The position numbers and the translations under genes are program-made. From Anoxybacteroides voinovskiense (GTDB taxonomy: Bacteria > Bacillota > Bacilli > Bacillales > Anoxybacillaceae): a stretch of DNA of 64,000 nt. A model generated the notes under the pieces. That model searched no databases. It worked only from the letters and a program-made list of their open reading frames with translations, and was not told where the DNA came from. Location of the stretch: the NCBI RefSeq assembly GCF_014196205.1, contig NZ_JACIDE010000012.1:1-64000 (forward strand). The letters run 5' to 3'. Of the stretch, positions 34,700 through 43,897 are shown piece by piece (within the stretch, counting starts at the first letter, position 1; the number at the start of each line of letters is the position of its first letter).

Positions 34700-35755
34700 A
34701 TGGCTGAATTACTTTCCATTCCCCGCTCGGTTGAATGGAACGAAACACACATTACCATTTTAAATCAACAAAAGTTGCCTTTTCAGACTGAATATTTAGA
34801 ATTAAAAGAACTAGAAGATGTTTGGGATGCGATTGCCACATTAAAAGTGCGTGGGGCGCCTGCAATCGGAATGACGGCTGCTTACGGACTTGCGCTCGCT
34901 GCCCAACAGTACGACGGTTCGCTCGCGGAATTTCAAAAGCAGCTCCAAAATGCCCGTAATTATTTAGCAAGCGCCCGCCCTACCGCGGTCAACTTAGTTT
35001 GGGCGCTCGATCGCCTTGTCAAAAGCGCGGCGAAAGCTACGTCAGTAAATGAGGCGAAAACTGCGCTCATTCACGAAGCGATTCGCATTCAAGTCGAAGA
35101 CGAAGATACGTGCCGATCGATTGGCGAATATGCACTGTCGTTATTTCAAGCAGGCGACCGAGTATTGACGATTTGCAATGCCGGCTCGATCGCCACCGCT
35201 CGCTACGGAACAGCGCTTGCGCCATTTTATCTCGCGAAAGAAAAAGGAATCCGTCTTCACGTCTATGCATCAGAAACGCGACCGGTGCTACAAGGAGCAA
35301 GGCTAACGACGTGGGAGCTAATGCAAGCAGGCATTGATGTCACACTTATTACCGATAACATGGCGGCGCAAACGATAAAAACAAAACGAATAAACGCTGT
35401 CATTGTTGGAGCTGATCGAATCGCAGCAAACGGGGACACGGCGAATAAAATTGGAACGTTCGGGCTTGCGCTGCTCGCTAAATCTTTCGGCATTCCGTTT
35501 TACGTCGCTGCCCCGCTGTCAACCATTGATTTGGCAACGAAAACAGGGGATGATATTCCGATTGAGGAGCGAAATCCAGAAGAAGTGACCCATCTCTCCG
35601 GAACACGAATCGCTCCTGAAGGCGTCAACGTCTACAATCCGGCGTTTGACGTCACGCCAAACGAGCTCATTACTGCCATTATTACCGAAAAAGGAATCAT
35701 CCGCGGCAATTATAAAACGGCATTACCAACACTTTTTGCATCGGCTACGAAATAG
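34700..35755 (+). CDS. mtnA: S-methyl-5-thioribose-1-phosphate isomerase
   Basis: 351 residues of the eIF-2B-alpha-like family. RGAPAIGM (about 51-58), catalytic Cys in TICNAGSIA (about 160-168) and Asp in [19 protein letters not shown] (about 236-254). Isomerises MTR-1-P to MTRu-1-P. GAAAGGAAG precedes the ATG. Follows mtnK by 61 nt. Confidence 0.96.
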   Translation: MAELLSIPRSVEWNETHITILNQQKLPFQTEYLELKELEDVWDAIATLKVRGAPAIGMTAAYGLALAAQQYDGSLAEFQKQLQNARNYLASARPTAVNLVWALDRLVKSAAKATSVNEAKTALIHEAIRIQVEDEDTCRSIGEYALSLFQAGDRVLTICNAGSIATARYGTALAPFYLAKEKGIRLHVYASETRPVLQGARLTTWELMQAGIDVTLITDNMAAQTIKTKRINAVIVGADRIAANGDTANKIGTFGLALLAKSFGIPFYVAAPLSTIDLATKTGDDIPIEERNPEEVTHLSGTRIAPEGVNVYNPAFDVTPNELITAIITEKGIIRGNYKTALPTLFASATK

Positions 35756-35850
35756 GAATGTTTCCCCATCGGCTTACAAACCTATTTATGATATGATAGG
35801 ATAAAAGCATAAAACGATGCGTGTATTCGTATGAACGGGGGAACAATTGG

Positions 35851-36306
35851 ATGAAGATGATGACTACAGTGCTCACACAACTATTAAACAGCACGATCCA
35901 CTCCATTAAAATGGTCATTCCAGCAGGCATTCAGATTGGAAAACCAGCGCTTTATACAGCGAACTCACTCCAGTCTTCGTTGTCGGTTTTAATCGGAATG
36001 ACTGGACAAGTTCATGGGCAATTGGTCATTGGGGGCACTGCGTCTTTATTTTCGCAAATTAGCCAAATGATGTACGGGATGATGCTAGAAGGTGAAATGC
36101 TTGAGTCGTTTACGTGTGAGCTTGGGAATATGATTGCTGGACAACTAGTAACACACGCCTCAAGCCAGCAATTAACGATGGACATTACTCCCCCGACATT
36201 GCTCGTTGGTGAAACAAGTGTCAAAGGGTTTCAAAAAGCGATTCTCGTTCCGGTGAGCGTAGAGGAAAAGGGGACGTTAAACGTCATCGTTACCGTGCAT
36301 GAATAG
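35851..36306 (+). CDS. CheX-like chemotaxis phosphatase family protein
   Basis: 151 residues. The segment FTCELGNMIAGQL (about 91-103) carries the ExxN signature of CheC/CheX/FliY phosphatases of CheY-P, and the C-terminal VEEKGTLNVIV strand fits CheX. The ATG at 35851 has GGGGGAAC upstream; the longer frame from 35821 is not needed. A stand-alone CheX-like protein. Target could be CheY or another receiver. Confidence 0.78.
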   Translation: MKMMTTVLTQLLNSTIHSIKMVIPAGIQIGKPALYTANSLQSSLSVLIGMTGQVHGQLVIGGTASLFSQISQMMYGMMLEGEMLESFTCELGNMIAGQLVTHASSQQLTMDITPPTLLVGETSVKGFQKAILVPVSVEEKGTLNVIVTVHE

Positions 36307-36310
36307 AAGA

Positions 36311-36347
36311 AAAAAAACTAGAAGCAGCCGGCGCTTCTAGTTTTTTT
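36311..36347. terminator. Bidirectional terminator between cheX-like gene and ogt
   Basis: Perfect 15-bp stem AAAAAAACTAGAAGC/GCTTCTAGTTTTTTT (36311-36325/36333-36347). Confidence 0.92.
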
Positions 36348-36849
36348 ATCCGCTTCTATAATGCTGCTCTAACTGAAGCAGCTTTTCTTTTACGTCCGTT
36401 CGGTTCCCTGCATACCCTGTTAACGCGTTGTTTTTTCCGATGACGCGATGGCACGGGACAATAATGGCTAGCTCGTTCGCCCGATTTGCCTGTCCGACAG
36501 CACGAACTGCTTTCGGATGGCCAATTTTTTCGGCAATGTCGCTGTAGCTTGCCGTTTCACCATATGGAATATCGCAAAGCGCTTGCCATACTTTTTGTTG
36601 AAACGGCGTTCCTTCCCATTTCACCGGCAGTTGAAACACGGTTCGTTTCCCGCGAAAATATTCGTCTAGTTGCTTTACCGCTTCTTGTAGTAATGGGGCG
36701 TCGCTTTTTACGAATTCGTATTGATTATTCATCTTTTCCCAACCGTCGGCAAATAGCTCGACATGAACGATCGCTTCGCCATCGGAAATGATGTAAATAT
36801 CGCCGAACTCATTTGTTTTATATATGGTATACTCCCGTTTCTTCGTCAT
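36346..36849 (-). CDS. ogt: Methylated-DNA-protein-cysteine methyltransferase
   Basis: 167 residues. The C-terminal Ogt domain has GTPFQQKVWQAL, the helix-turn-helix SYSDIAEKIGHPKAVRAVGQAN with Arg finger, and the active site IVPCHRVIG (acceptor Cys about 140). It repairs O6-methylguanine by suicide transfer. The ATG at 36849 has GGGTGG upstream and lies 32 nt inside the kinE-like gene, so the two are co-transcribed. Confidence 0.92.
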   Translation of the reverse strand: MTKKREYTIYKTNEFGDIYIISDGEAIVHVELFADGWEKMNNQYEFVKSDAPLLQEAVKQLDEYFRGKRTVFQLPVKWEGTPFQQKVWQALCDIPYGETASYSDIAEKIGHPKAVRAVGQANRANELAIIVPCHRVIGKNNALTGYAGNRTDVKEKLLQLEQHYRSG

Positions 36850-39049
36850 CTGTATCCACCCGCTCGATTGGCAATGTAATATGGAAAGTCGTCCCGACAC
36901 CTACTTCGCTTTCGACATCAATTTTCCCTTGATGCTCCTCAATAATTTTATAACTAACCATCAATCCAAGTCCAGTCCCTCGCTCTTTTGTCGTATAAAA
37001 TGGCTCGCCTAGCTTTTTTATTTTATCTTGCGGAATGCCGCACCCTTGGTCTGTAACGGAAATGCGAACATAGTCCGTTCCTATTTTTCGGATACGAACA
37101 TGTATATCCCCGCCTTTCGGCATCACTTCGATTGCATTTTTTAAAATATTGATAAACACTTGTTTTAATTGGTTCGGCTCGCAGTAAAGAAGTGGAAGTT
37201 TTTCTTCGAAATCGGCAATAATTTGCACGTTATGCATCATCGCCTGCGCACTAATTAAATCAATCGTATCTTTCATAATTTTGCATACGTCGTTTTGTTT
37301 ATATTGCACTGCTTGCGGCTTTGCCAGTACGAGAAATTCCGTAATAATCGACTCAATCCGCTTCAATTCGGACATAATCACATCAAAATACATCGAATAA
37401 TCGTCTTTTATGCTGCCTTGCAGCAATTGAATAAATCCTTTTAGCGCTGTCATCGGGTTACGGATTTCATGGGCGATGCCGGCGGCTAACTCTCCGACAA
37501 CGTTTAACGTATCCGATTTGCGAAGCTGCCATTCGAGCTCTTTCTTTTCGGTTACATCGCGAAGCATCATCATGCCAACGTTCGCAATAATTTCTTTTTT
37601 CAGCGAAAGTTCGATAGTTCGCTGCTCCCCTTCTTTTGTTAACACCGTCATTTCCCCATACGCTTCGCCTAGCTGCTCGCACTGTTTAATGAGTTTATCA
37701 AACACTTTCCGCTCTTTTTCTGGAATGCATGTAATAAATGACTGGGCAAGCAACTGTTCTTTCGTCGTTTGAAAAATGTCGCACGCAATCGGATTGACGT
37801 CTAAAATTCGATACCCTTCTCCCCACAGTAAAATGCCGTTCATCGAATGGTCGAAAATGCTGCGAAACTTTTGTTCGCTTTCTTGCAATTCTTTTTCCAT
37901 CTTTCCTCTTTCCGTCACGTTGCGAAAAATGGCTAAATGGTACCCGTCAATGACGCCTTGTTTCATCGTAAATTCGAGCTGTTTGTCTTCGCCGTTTGGC
38001 ATATGAAATGTTAATTCATCGCGAATTTCGCCTGTTTTCCGAAATTGCTCTAATACGTGTTGCACTTTTTCGTCATAGTCGACAAAGTCAAGCAAGTTTC
38101 TCCGTACGAGCAAACTGAGCGGAAGTTCAAACGTCCGGCTTGCCGCTGGATTGGCATTGAGGATGTGCCCGCTATCATTCCAAATCAAAATCGCTTCGTG
38201 GGCTTGCTCGAAAATGGCGCGAAATCGTTCTTCACTTTTTTGTAGCTTTATTTCCATGTTTTTCTTTTCGGTGACATCGCGCATAATCGCCATAAAAAAT
38301 CCGCTATAGATGTTCGAGGTCATCGTTAATTCAAACATTTTGACCGTTCCGTCAAAACGAATGAGCGATAGCTCCCCTTTCGCTGTCCCTTTTTCTTTTA
38401 ATTCAACAAGCAACTCAACGAAATCATCCTTGCATTGCCTTGCCACAAATTGTTGAAACGATAAATGAAGCAGCTTTTCTTTTTCTAAATTTAAACTCAT
38501 ACAAAACGCTGGATTGACGTCCACAAACCGCCCAAACTCATCAAAAATGACAATGCTATCGACAGCGCGGTTAAACACATCTTTAAATAAAAATTCGTTA
38601 ATAATTCGCTCCCGTTCTAGCGCCTTGCGCGCAGAAATGTCGCGCATAATCGCTAAATCAAAGCGATTAAACGCATCTTTTTTCATCGAAAATTCAATAT
38701 GCTTAATTTTTCCGTCCCGTAATTTTATCAACAACTCATCGCTAAATGAGCCGAATTTTTGCAGCATTGATTGCTGAAATAATAAAATATCCGGAGGGAC
38801 TAACTCAAGAAACATTTGAAAGCGCTTTCCTACTAATTCTTCCTTTTCCATTTCAAACAGATGGCATGCTGCTTCGTTGACCTCGACAAATTCGCCACTT
38901 TTATCAAAAATAATAATCGCATCTAATGACCGTTCAAAAATAATCGCATAACCGCTTAATTGTTCTTTCAACCGCCGGTTTTCTTCTTCTAATGATTTCA
39001 CATTGACGATTAATTCTTGTTTTTCACTAGGAGAAAGGCTGTTGCTCAT
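36818..39049 (-). CDS. kinE: Cytoplasmic multi-PAS sensor histidine kinase (KinE-like)
   Basis: 743 residues, no membrane segment. A short coiled coil (10-30) precedes four PAS/PAC units (about 30-145, 150-265, 270-385 and 395-510). HisKA follows (GIAHEIRNPMTALKGF, phospho-His about 527) and HATPase_c (NAIEVMPKGG, DQGCGI, GTGLGLMVSYK). Position next to ogt and mtnA matches B. subtilis KinE, which phosphorylates Spo0F, though four PAS units make this version longer. GGGGGAGGAACGATA precedes the ATG. Confidence 0.85.
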   Translation of the reverse strand: MSNSLSPSEKQELIVNVKSLEEENRRLKEQLSGYAIIFERSLDAIIIFDKSGEFVEVNEAACHLFEMEKEELVGKRFQMFLELVPPDILLFQQSMLQKFGSFSDELLIKLRDGKIKHIEFSMKKDAFNRFDLAIMRDISARKALERERIINEFLFKDVFNRAVDSIVIFDEFGRFVDVNPAFCMSLNLEKEKLLHLSFQQFVARQCKDDFVELLVELKEKGTAKGELSLIRFDGTVKMFELTMTSNIYSGFFMAIMRDVTEKKNMEIKLQKSEERFRAIFEQAHEAILIWNDSGHILNANPAASRTFELPLSLLVRRNLLDFVDYDEKVQHVLEQFRKTGEIRDELTFHMPNGEDKQLEFTMKQGVIDGYHLAIFRNVTERGKMEKELQESEQKFRSIFDHSMNGILLWGEGYRILDVNPIACDIFQTTKEQLLAQSFITCIPEKERKVFDKLIKQCEQLGEAYGEMTVLTKEGEQRTIELSLKKEIIANVGMMMLRDVTEKKELEWQLRKSDTLNVVGELAAGIAHEIRNPMTALKGFIQLLQGSIKDDYSMYFDVIMSELKRIESIITEFLVLAKPQAVQYKQNDVCKIMKDTIDLISAQAMMHNVQIIADFEEKLPLLYCEPNQLKQVFINILKNAIEVMPKGGDIHVRIRKIGTDYVRISVTDQGCGIPQDKIKKLGEPFYTTKERGTGLGLMVSYKIIEEHQGKIDVESEVGVGTTFHITLPIERVDTDDEETGVYHI

Positions 39050-39229
39050 TATCGTTCCTCCCCCAACCGCATAATATCAACAATCAATATATATTCGTCA
39101 AAAAAAAAGGTACTCCTGCTACATATTTTAAAATTTTCCGAAAACATCCCACTTGCTCAGTTTGTTTTATTTTTTTATACATTGTGTTATACTAAAATGT
39201 TGACGCTTATATTAAAGGGGTTTTTTACG

Positions 39230-40999
39230 ATGAAAATTGTATGCGCAACGTTAAACGCAAAATATATTCATACAAACTTAGCCATTCGTTATTTGAAAGC
39301 ATATGTTCAGCCGCAATTTGCTGTGGAAATTGCGGAGTATACGATTAAAGACCCAGCGATGAGCATCGTGACCGATCTTTACCAAAAAAAACCGGACGTC
39401 ATCGGATTTAGCTGTTACATTTGGAACATTGAAGAAACGATTAAAGTATGCAAAATGTTAAAGAAAATCGATCCACACATCACAATTGTCGTCGGCGGGC
39501 CAGAAGTGTCGTACGATGTGCGCGAATGGCTCGAAACTGTCGATGCATTTGACTTTATCGTCATCGGTGAAGGAGAAGAAACGTTTAAACAACTGTTAAT
39601 TCAGTTAAGCGGGGCACGCGATTTTCATGCCGTGCACGGATTGGCGTTTCGTGAAAATGGGAAAATGATCATCAACCCGCAGCGAAACAAAATTAATCTC
39701 GCCGATATGCCGTCGCCGTATCGTTTTAAAGAAGACGTTCCTCATTTAGCGAAGCGGGTGACATATGTCGAAACGAGCCGCGGCTGTCCGTTCAGCTGTC
39801 AGTTTTGTTTATCGTCCATTGAGGTTGGCGTTCGCTATTTTGACAGAGAAAAAATAAAAGAAGACATCCGTTATTTAATGAAGCATGGCGCAAGAACGAT
39901 TAAGTTCGTCGATCGTACCTTTAACATTAGCCGCAGCTACGCGATGGAGATGTTTCGATTTTTAATTGACGAACATGTACCAGGGACGGTGTTTCAATTT
40001 GAAATTACTGCAGATATTATGCGCCCAGAAGTGATTGAGTTTTTAAATAAAGAAGCGCCGCCAGGACTGTTTCGCTTTGAAATTGGCGTTCAATCGACAA
40101 ACGATGAAGTGAACCGGCTGGTGATGCGCAAACAAAATTTTGCCAAGCTCACCCGTACCGTAACGATGGTCAAACAAGGCGGAAAAATTGCCCAACACCT
40201 TGATTTAATTGCTGGTCTTCCAGAAGAAGATTACACGTCGTTTCGGAAAACGTTCAACGACGTGTTCGCCCTTCGTCCAGAAGAGTTGCAGCTTGGCTTT
40301 TTAAAAATGTTGCGGGGAACAGGACTTCGCCTGCGCGCGTCGGAATACGGGTATGTGTTTATGGACCATGCGCCATATGAAGTATTAAAAAATAACGTAC
40401 TTTCGTTTGACGATATGACGCGTATTAAACAAGTCGAGGACGTGTTAGAAAAGTATTGGAACGCCCATCGGATGGACGAAACGATTGAATATTTAGTGAC
40501 GCACGTCTTTCCAACGCCGTTTGACTTTTTCCAAGCGTTTGGCACGTATTGGGACGAACAAGGATGGGCGCGCATCGGCCATCAGCTCGAAGATTTATTC
40601 CGCCGCTTATATGCATTTTTACAAGCAAAGCAAATCGAGCAAGTACCGATTGTCGAAGCATTAATGAAATACGACTATTTACAAAATCAAAAACATAAAC
40701 CGCGGAAGCCGTGGTGGGAAGAAAAAATCGCGAAAGAAGAACGGACGATTGTTTATCGCCAGCTTTTAGAAAATCCGCTGTTGCTTGGAGAACCATTTGC
40801 GGCATTGGAGCTAGACGAAAAAGAATTATTTAAACATACTGTAATGGAAATCATTCCGATTGATATCGACCATTATGTAAAAACAAAAGAAGTGCGAAAC
40901 ATACAAACCGTCATGGTTGCTTACTTTGACCCGATTCAGCGAAAAACGGCGATCTTTTCTGCTCCGTTCTCTTTATTTGCACATCCAGTGAAAAAGTAG
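39230..40999 (+). CDS. B12-binding-domain radical SAM protein (DUF4080)
   Basis: 589 residues. N-terminal cobalamin-binding fold (about 1-140: IGFSCYIWNIEET, IVVGGPEVSYD), radical SAM core (about 180-400, [4Fe-4S] motif GCPFSCQFC at about 187-195), C-terminal DUF4080 region. The classic His of base-off B12 proteins is not seen. The reaction is unknown; relatives methylate or rearrange unactivated carbons. AAAGGGG precedes the ATG at 39230. Divergent from the kinase gene. Confidence 0.9.
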   Translation: MKIVCATLNAKYIHTNLAIRYLKAYVQPQFAVEIAEYTIKDPAMSIVTDLYQKKPDVIGFSCYIWNIEETIKVCKMLKKIDPHITIVVGGPEVSYDVREWLETVDAFDFIVIGEGEETFKQLLIQLSGARDFHAVHGLAFRENGKMIINPQRNKINLADMPSPYRFKEDVPHLAKRVTYVETSRGCPFSCQFCLSSIEVGVRYFDREKIKEDIRYLMKHGARTIKFVDRTFNISRSYAMEMFRFLIDEHVPGTVFQFEITADIMRPEVIEFLNKEAPPGLFRFEIGVQSTNDEVNRLVMRKQNFAKLTRTVTMVKQGGKIAQHLDLIAGLPEEDYTSFRKTFNDVFALRPEELQLGFLKMLRGTGLRLRASEYGYVFMDHAPYEVLKNNVLSFDDMTRIKQVEDVLEKYWNAHRMDETIEYLVTHVFPTPFDFFQAFGTYWDEQGWARIGHQLEDLFRRLYAFLQAKQIEQVPIVEALMKYDYLQNQKHKPRKPWWEEKIAKEERTIVYRQLLENPLLLGEPFAALELDEKELFKHTVMEIIPIDIDHYVKTKEVRNIQTVMVAYFDPIQRKTAIFSAPFSLFAHPVKK

Positions 41000-41016
41000 G
41001 GAAGCCCCTACTTTTT
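40991..41016. terminator. Bidirectional terminator after radical SAM gene
   Basis: Near-perfect palindrome AAAAAGTAGGG/CCCTACTTTTT with T-rich exit. It contains the stop codons of both the radical SAM gene and the facing 38-residue gene. Confidence 0.85.
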
Positions 41017-41124
41017 CTTTTTTCGTTTTGTTTCTTCCTTTAACATAAGTAGCTGATGGGCATTTAAATCCCCTGTTTCCACCGAAAACTCTTCGCGGGC
41101 TGTCCGCGGTTGGTTTTTCTTCAT
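41008..41124 (-). CDS. 38-residue basic hydrophilic protein (third gene of micro-operon)
   Basis: MKKNQPRTAREEFSVETGDL ... ending in a KRKKKK tail. The start overlaps the previous gene's stop (ATGA). Family not recognised. Charged, no hydrophobic segment, like many spore-associated minor proteins, but that is only analogy. Confidence 0.6.
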   Translation of the reverse strand: MKKNQPRTAREEFSVETGDLNAHQLLMLKEETKRKKKK

Positions 41125-41276
41125 TCCCCTTGCCGCCCTTTTTTCGAATTGCGGTTTGCGCCACGAATCATTTCTTCATCACTAGCGTATTGCGCAATGG
41201 CTTCGGATTCCGGCAAACTTTCGGTCGGGGTTTTATTGTTGTTTTCCGCTGCGTTGTATTTCACTTTTCGTTTCAT
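41121..41276 (-). CDS. 51-residue hydrophilic protein (second gene of micro-operon)
   Basis: MKRKVKYNAAENNNKTPTES ... ASDEEMIRGANRNSKKGRQGE. AAGGAGGAAACGA precedes the ATG. Overlaps both neighbours by ATGA. Composition (Asn, Lys, Glu rich; no Cys, Trp) recalls minor small acid-soluble spore proteins, but no family is assigned. Confidence 0.65.
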   Translation of the reverse strand: MKRKVKYNAAENNNKTPTESLPESEAIAQYASDEEMIRGANRNSKKGRQGE

Positions 41277-41413
41277 TTCGTTTCCTCCTTGCGATGGTAT
41301 GCAATCAATACGATTTCTTCTCCCGTTTCTTCCCGCAACGTTTTTTCAAGCTGTTGTAGTTTTTTTAGCGATTGCTCGCGAAGGGTTGCGACTGGAAATG
41401 CATTATTTGTCAA
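41273..41413 (-). CDS. 46-residue protein (first gene of micro-operon)
   Basis: TTG start at 41413 with GGGGGGAGAACC directly upstream. Helical, MTNNAFPVATLREQSLKKLQ ... ETGEEIVLIAYHRKEETK. Stop overlaps the next ATG (ATGA). Family not recognised. Confidence 0.62.
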   Translation of the reverse strand: MTNNAFPVATLREQSLKKLQQLEKTLREETGEEIVLIAYHRKEETK

Positions 41414-41507
41414 GGTTCTCCCCCCTTCAATCGTTTTTCTTATTTTCCGGAAAAATAGGCGGTTTATTCATCGGTTTTTTGCTCACACTATCATTGAGGT
41501 GAGACAG

Positions 41508-41852
41508 ATGAAAAAAGAACAAAACATACAATCGCCGATTTTTGACGAAACACAACCGCACCAAATTCATGCTCCGTCGTTTAAAGGAACAGGGATGCAC
41601 ATGCAACCGCCATTTGTGAACAAACATGGTGTCGTCATTGGCGACAGCAAATACAATTCCCCAGACTCCCCGCTCAATCAATGGAGCGAAGACACTGACC
41701 CAAGCGTGATGGCCGGAGAAGAATGGGTGCATCCAACAAACGATATCGGCTGGAATACAGCGGAAAATCGCGAGCTATTAGAAGCGAAAAAACGGCCGCA
41801 AGCCGCGCCATTTATGCATCCGGACAAAGATGTAAGCTACGGGCAAGATTAA
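41508..41852 (+). CDS. DUF3905 family protein
   Basis: 114 residues. PSVMAGEEWVHPTNDIGWNT in the middle is the recognisable block of this Bacillaceae-restricted family. Soluble, Pro/His-rich, no signal peptide. TGAGGTGAGACAG precedes the ATG. Function unknown; family members are found only in spore formers as far as I recall. Confidence 0.75.
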   Translation: MKKEQNIQSPIFDETQPHQIHAPSFKGTGMHMQPPFVNKHGVVIGDSKYNSPDSPLNQWSEDTDPSVMAGEEWVHPTNDIGWNTAENRELLEAKKRPQAAPFMHPDKDVSYGQD

Positions 41853-41911
41853 CAAAGACGTGCCAACTATCATACGTTGATGGAGAGAATCTTTTGGATG
41901 AGGTGGCCGTA

Positions 41912-42037
41912 GTGAATAACGAATGGATTCAAGCAATAAAAGTGTTCGGGATTGGAATTATTATCATTGGGTATATCACTTTGTTTATTGGCGAATATAG
42001 CGAATGGCAAGAAATAAAACGAACAGGGGGATTTTAA
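41912..42037 (+). CDS. 41-residue single-pass membrane protein
   Basis: GTG start with GAGGTGGCCGTA upstream. Helix about 9-28 (VFGIGIIIIGYITLFIGEYS) then a charged tail. Its stop abuts the 3-prime end of the convergent sugar permease gene. Family not recognised. Confidence 0.65.
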   Translation: MNNEWIQAIKVFGIGIIIIGYITLFIGEYSEWQEIKRTGGF

Positions 42038-42865
42038 CTATTTTCCCCCTGTAAACGAAATTCCTTTAATGAAGTAGCGATTGAAGAAGATATAAATGAC
42101 AAGCACGGGTAACGTAAATACCATCGATGCCGCCATAATATAGTTCCAGTAGCTAATATATTGCCCTTTAAAACTGTTCAAGCCGAGCGGCAATGTAAAT
42201 AACTCTGGATCGGAAAGAATAATAAGTGGTCGCATAAAGTCATTCCACGAACCCATGAAAACAAAAATCGCTTGTGCCGCTAATGCCGGACGAGCAAGCG
42301 GCAATACAATCCGGAAAAACGTGCCGATGCGACTTAACCCGTCCAACGCCGCAGCTTCCTCTAATTCTCTTGGAAAGTTAATGAAAAATTGCCGCATCAT
42401 GAAAATAAATGTTGCATTAATCATTGTCGGGACAATCATCCCTTGATACGAATTGAGCCACCCTAGCTGCTTTAAAATTAAGTAGTTCGGAATCATCGTC
42501 ACTTGTGCTGGAATCATGAGCACAGCCAAAATAATAATAAATAACGGTTTTTTCCCAGGAAACTGCAAACGAGCAAGCGCATATCCAGCCATCGAATTAA
42601 ACAATAAGTTAAGCAACGTTACCGTTACTGCGATAATGACACTATTGAACAACCAGCGCGGAAACAGTTGTTGCTCAATAAAAATTTGTTTATAGTTATC
42701 AAGCGTAAAATGCTTTGGAATAAACGAAATCGTGCCGCTCACAATTTCTTCAAGCGTTTTAAAGGAAGAAGACAACGCCCATAAAAACGGAATCATCGTT
42801 ACGATCGCATAAAGAACGAGAATAACATACAAAGACGCCTTGCCAATGCCTAGTTTTTTCTTCAT
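42038..42865 (-). CDS. Sugar ABC transporter permease (MalG type)
   Basis: 275 residues, six helices, with the cytoplasmic EAA loop EAAALDGLSRIGTFFRIVLPLARPA (about 180-200). Inner component of a CUT1-family sugar importer. AAGGAGATGAAAATGG precedes the ATG. Last gene of the LacI-controlled operon. No ATPase gene is present, so it likely uses a shared MsmK/MsmX-type ATPase. Confidence 0.92.
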   Translation of the reverse strand: MKKKLGIGKASLYVILVLYAIVTMIPFLWALSSSFKTLEEIVSGTISFIPKHFTLDNYKQIFIEQQLFPRWLFNSVIIAVTVTLLNLLFNSMAGYALARLQFPGKKPLFIIILAVLMIPAQVTMIPNYLILKQLGWLNSYQGMIVPTMINATFIFMMRQFFINFPRELEEAAALDGLSRIGTFFRIVLPLARPALAAQAIFVFMGSWNDFMRPLIILSDPELFTLPLGLNSFKGQYISYWNYIMAASMVFTLPVLVIYIFFNRYFIKGISFTGGK

Positions 42866-42879
42866 CCATTTTCATCTCC

Positions 42880-43767
42880 TTAATAAAGAGATTCTTCTTT
42901 CGAAAATCTCCGTTGCACTAATGTCGCGATTAAAATAATAATCGCTAATGCGAAAGCTAATGCAGCTGCATATCCCATCGTTCCTAACGTTTTAAATGCG
43001 TATTGATAAATAAGCAGTACGACGGTTAACGTTGAATTGTTCGGACCTCCAGAACCGGCAGAGAAGATGTAAGACTGGTCAAATAGCTGAAACGTTCCAA
43101 TCAGCCCCATAATGACAACAAACGATGTAACTGGTCGCAAATAAGGAACAGTGACGTACCAAAATTTTTGGATGGCATTTGCCCCATCTAACTCCGCCGC
43201 TTCATAAAGCGAATCAGGAATATCTTGCAATGCCGCTAAATAAATGACCATGAAAAACGGAGCGGTCGACCAAATATTCATCACCATAATCGCGTTCAGA
43301 GCCACTTTTGGATCGCCAAGCCAGTTATACGTCGGTAATCCAACGGCTTGCAGCAAATGGTTAATGAGCCCATTTTGGTTGTACATCCACATAAAGATTA
43401 ACGTTAGTACAGCTGAAGACGTAAGCGTTGGCAAAAAGTAAACGATACGGAAAAACTTTTGCCCTTTCAATCCTGCATTTAATGTTGCTGCTAACACAAG
43501 CGCTAGCATCGTTTGGCACGGGACAACGAGCACGACATATTTCACCGTATTCCATAAGGCAATTTTCGCTCGTAAATCTCCTGTCATTCGTTTAAAGTTA
43601 TCGAATCCAACAAATTCAAACGTAGTCGTGCCAAGCAGCTGTACTTTATGGAATGCTAAAAAAATGGCAAATAAGATTGGACCAATAATAAATAAAAGTA
43701 ATACAAATAACGTTGGAGATAATAATAAGTACCCTGTTCCTGCCTCACGCCATGCTTTTTTTCTCAT
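42880..43767 (-). CDS. Sugar ABC transporter permease (MalF type)
   Basis: 295 residues from the ATG at 43767 (GAGGAGAGGAAGAACG upstream). Six helices; EAA loop EAAELDGANAIQKFWYVTVP (about 205-225). Partner of the next permease, 14 nt away. Confidence 0.92.
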   Translation of the reverse strand: MRKKAWREAGTGYLLLSPTLFVLLLFIIGPILFAIFLAFHKVQLLGTTTFEFVGFDNFKRMTGDLRAKIALWNTVKYVVLVVPCQTMLALVLAATLNAGLKGQKFFRIVYFLPTLTSSAVLTLIFMWMYNQNGLINHLLQAVGLPTYNWLGDPKVALNAIMVMNIWSTAPFFMVIYLAALQDIPDSLYEAAELDGANAIQKFWYVTVPYLRPVTSFVVIMGLIGTFQLFDQSYIFSAGSGGPNNSTLTVVLLIYQYAFKTLGTMGYAAALAFALAIIILIATLVQRRFSKEESLY

Positions 43768-43801
43768 CGTTCTTCCTCTCCTCATACGCGATTCCATTAA
43801 G

Positions 43802-43890
43802 CCGTTCCCCTCTTGCTAGTACGCTAATCTACTAGAAAGGAGGGAACCGCTTAATGCTAAAGCTGATAGAAGGAGACTCCTTCTATCAGC
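43802..43890 (-). promoter_or_regulatory. Two mRNA stem-loops between binding-protein and permease genes
   Basis: A strong hairpin (GCTGATAGAAGG/CCTTCTATCAGC, 43862-43873/43879-43890) and a longer imperfect one (about 43802-43850). Neither has a good T tract. Placed between a solute-binding protein and its permeases, such structures usually stabilise the upstream message or cause partial termination so that binding protein is made in excess. Confidence 0.7.
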
Positions 43891-43897
43891 GCTGTCA

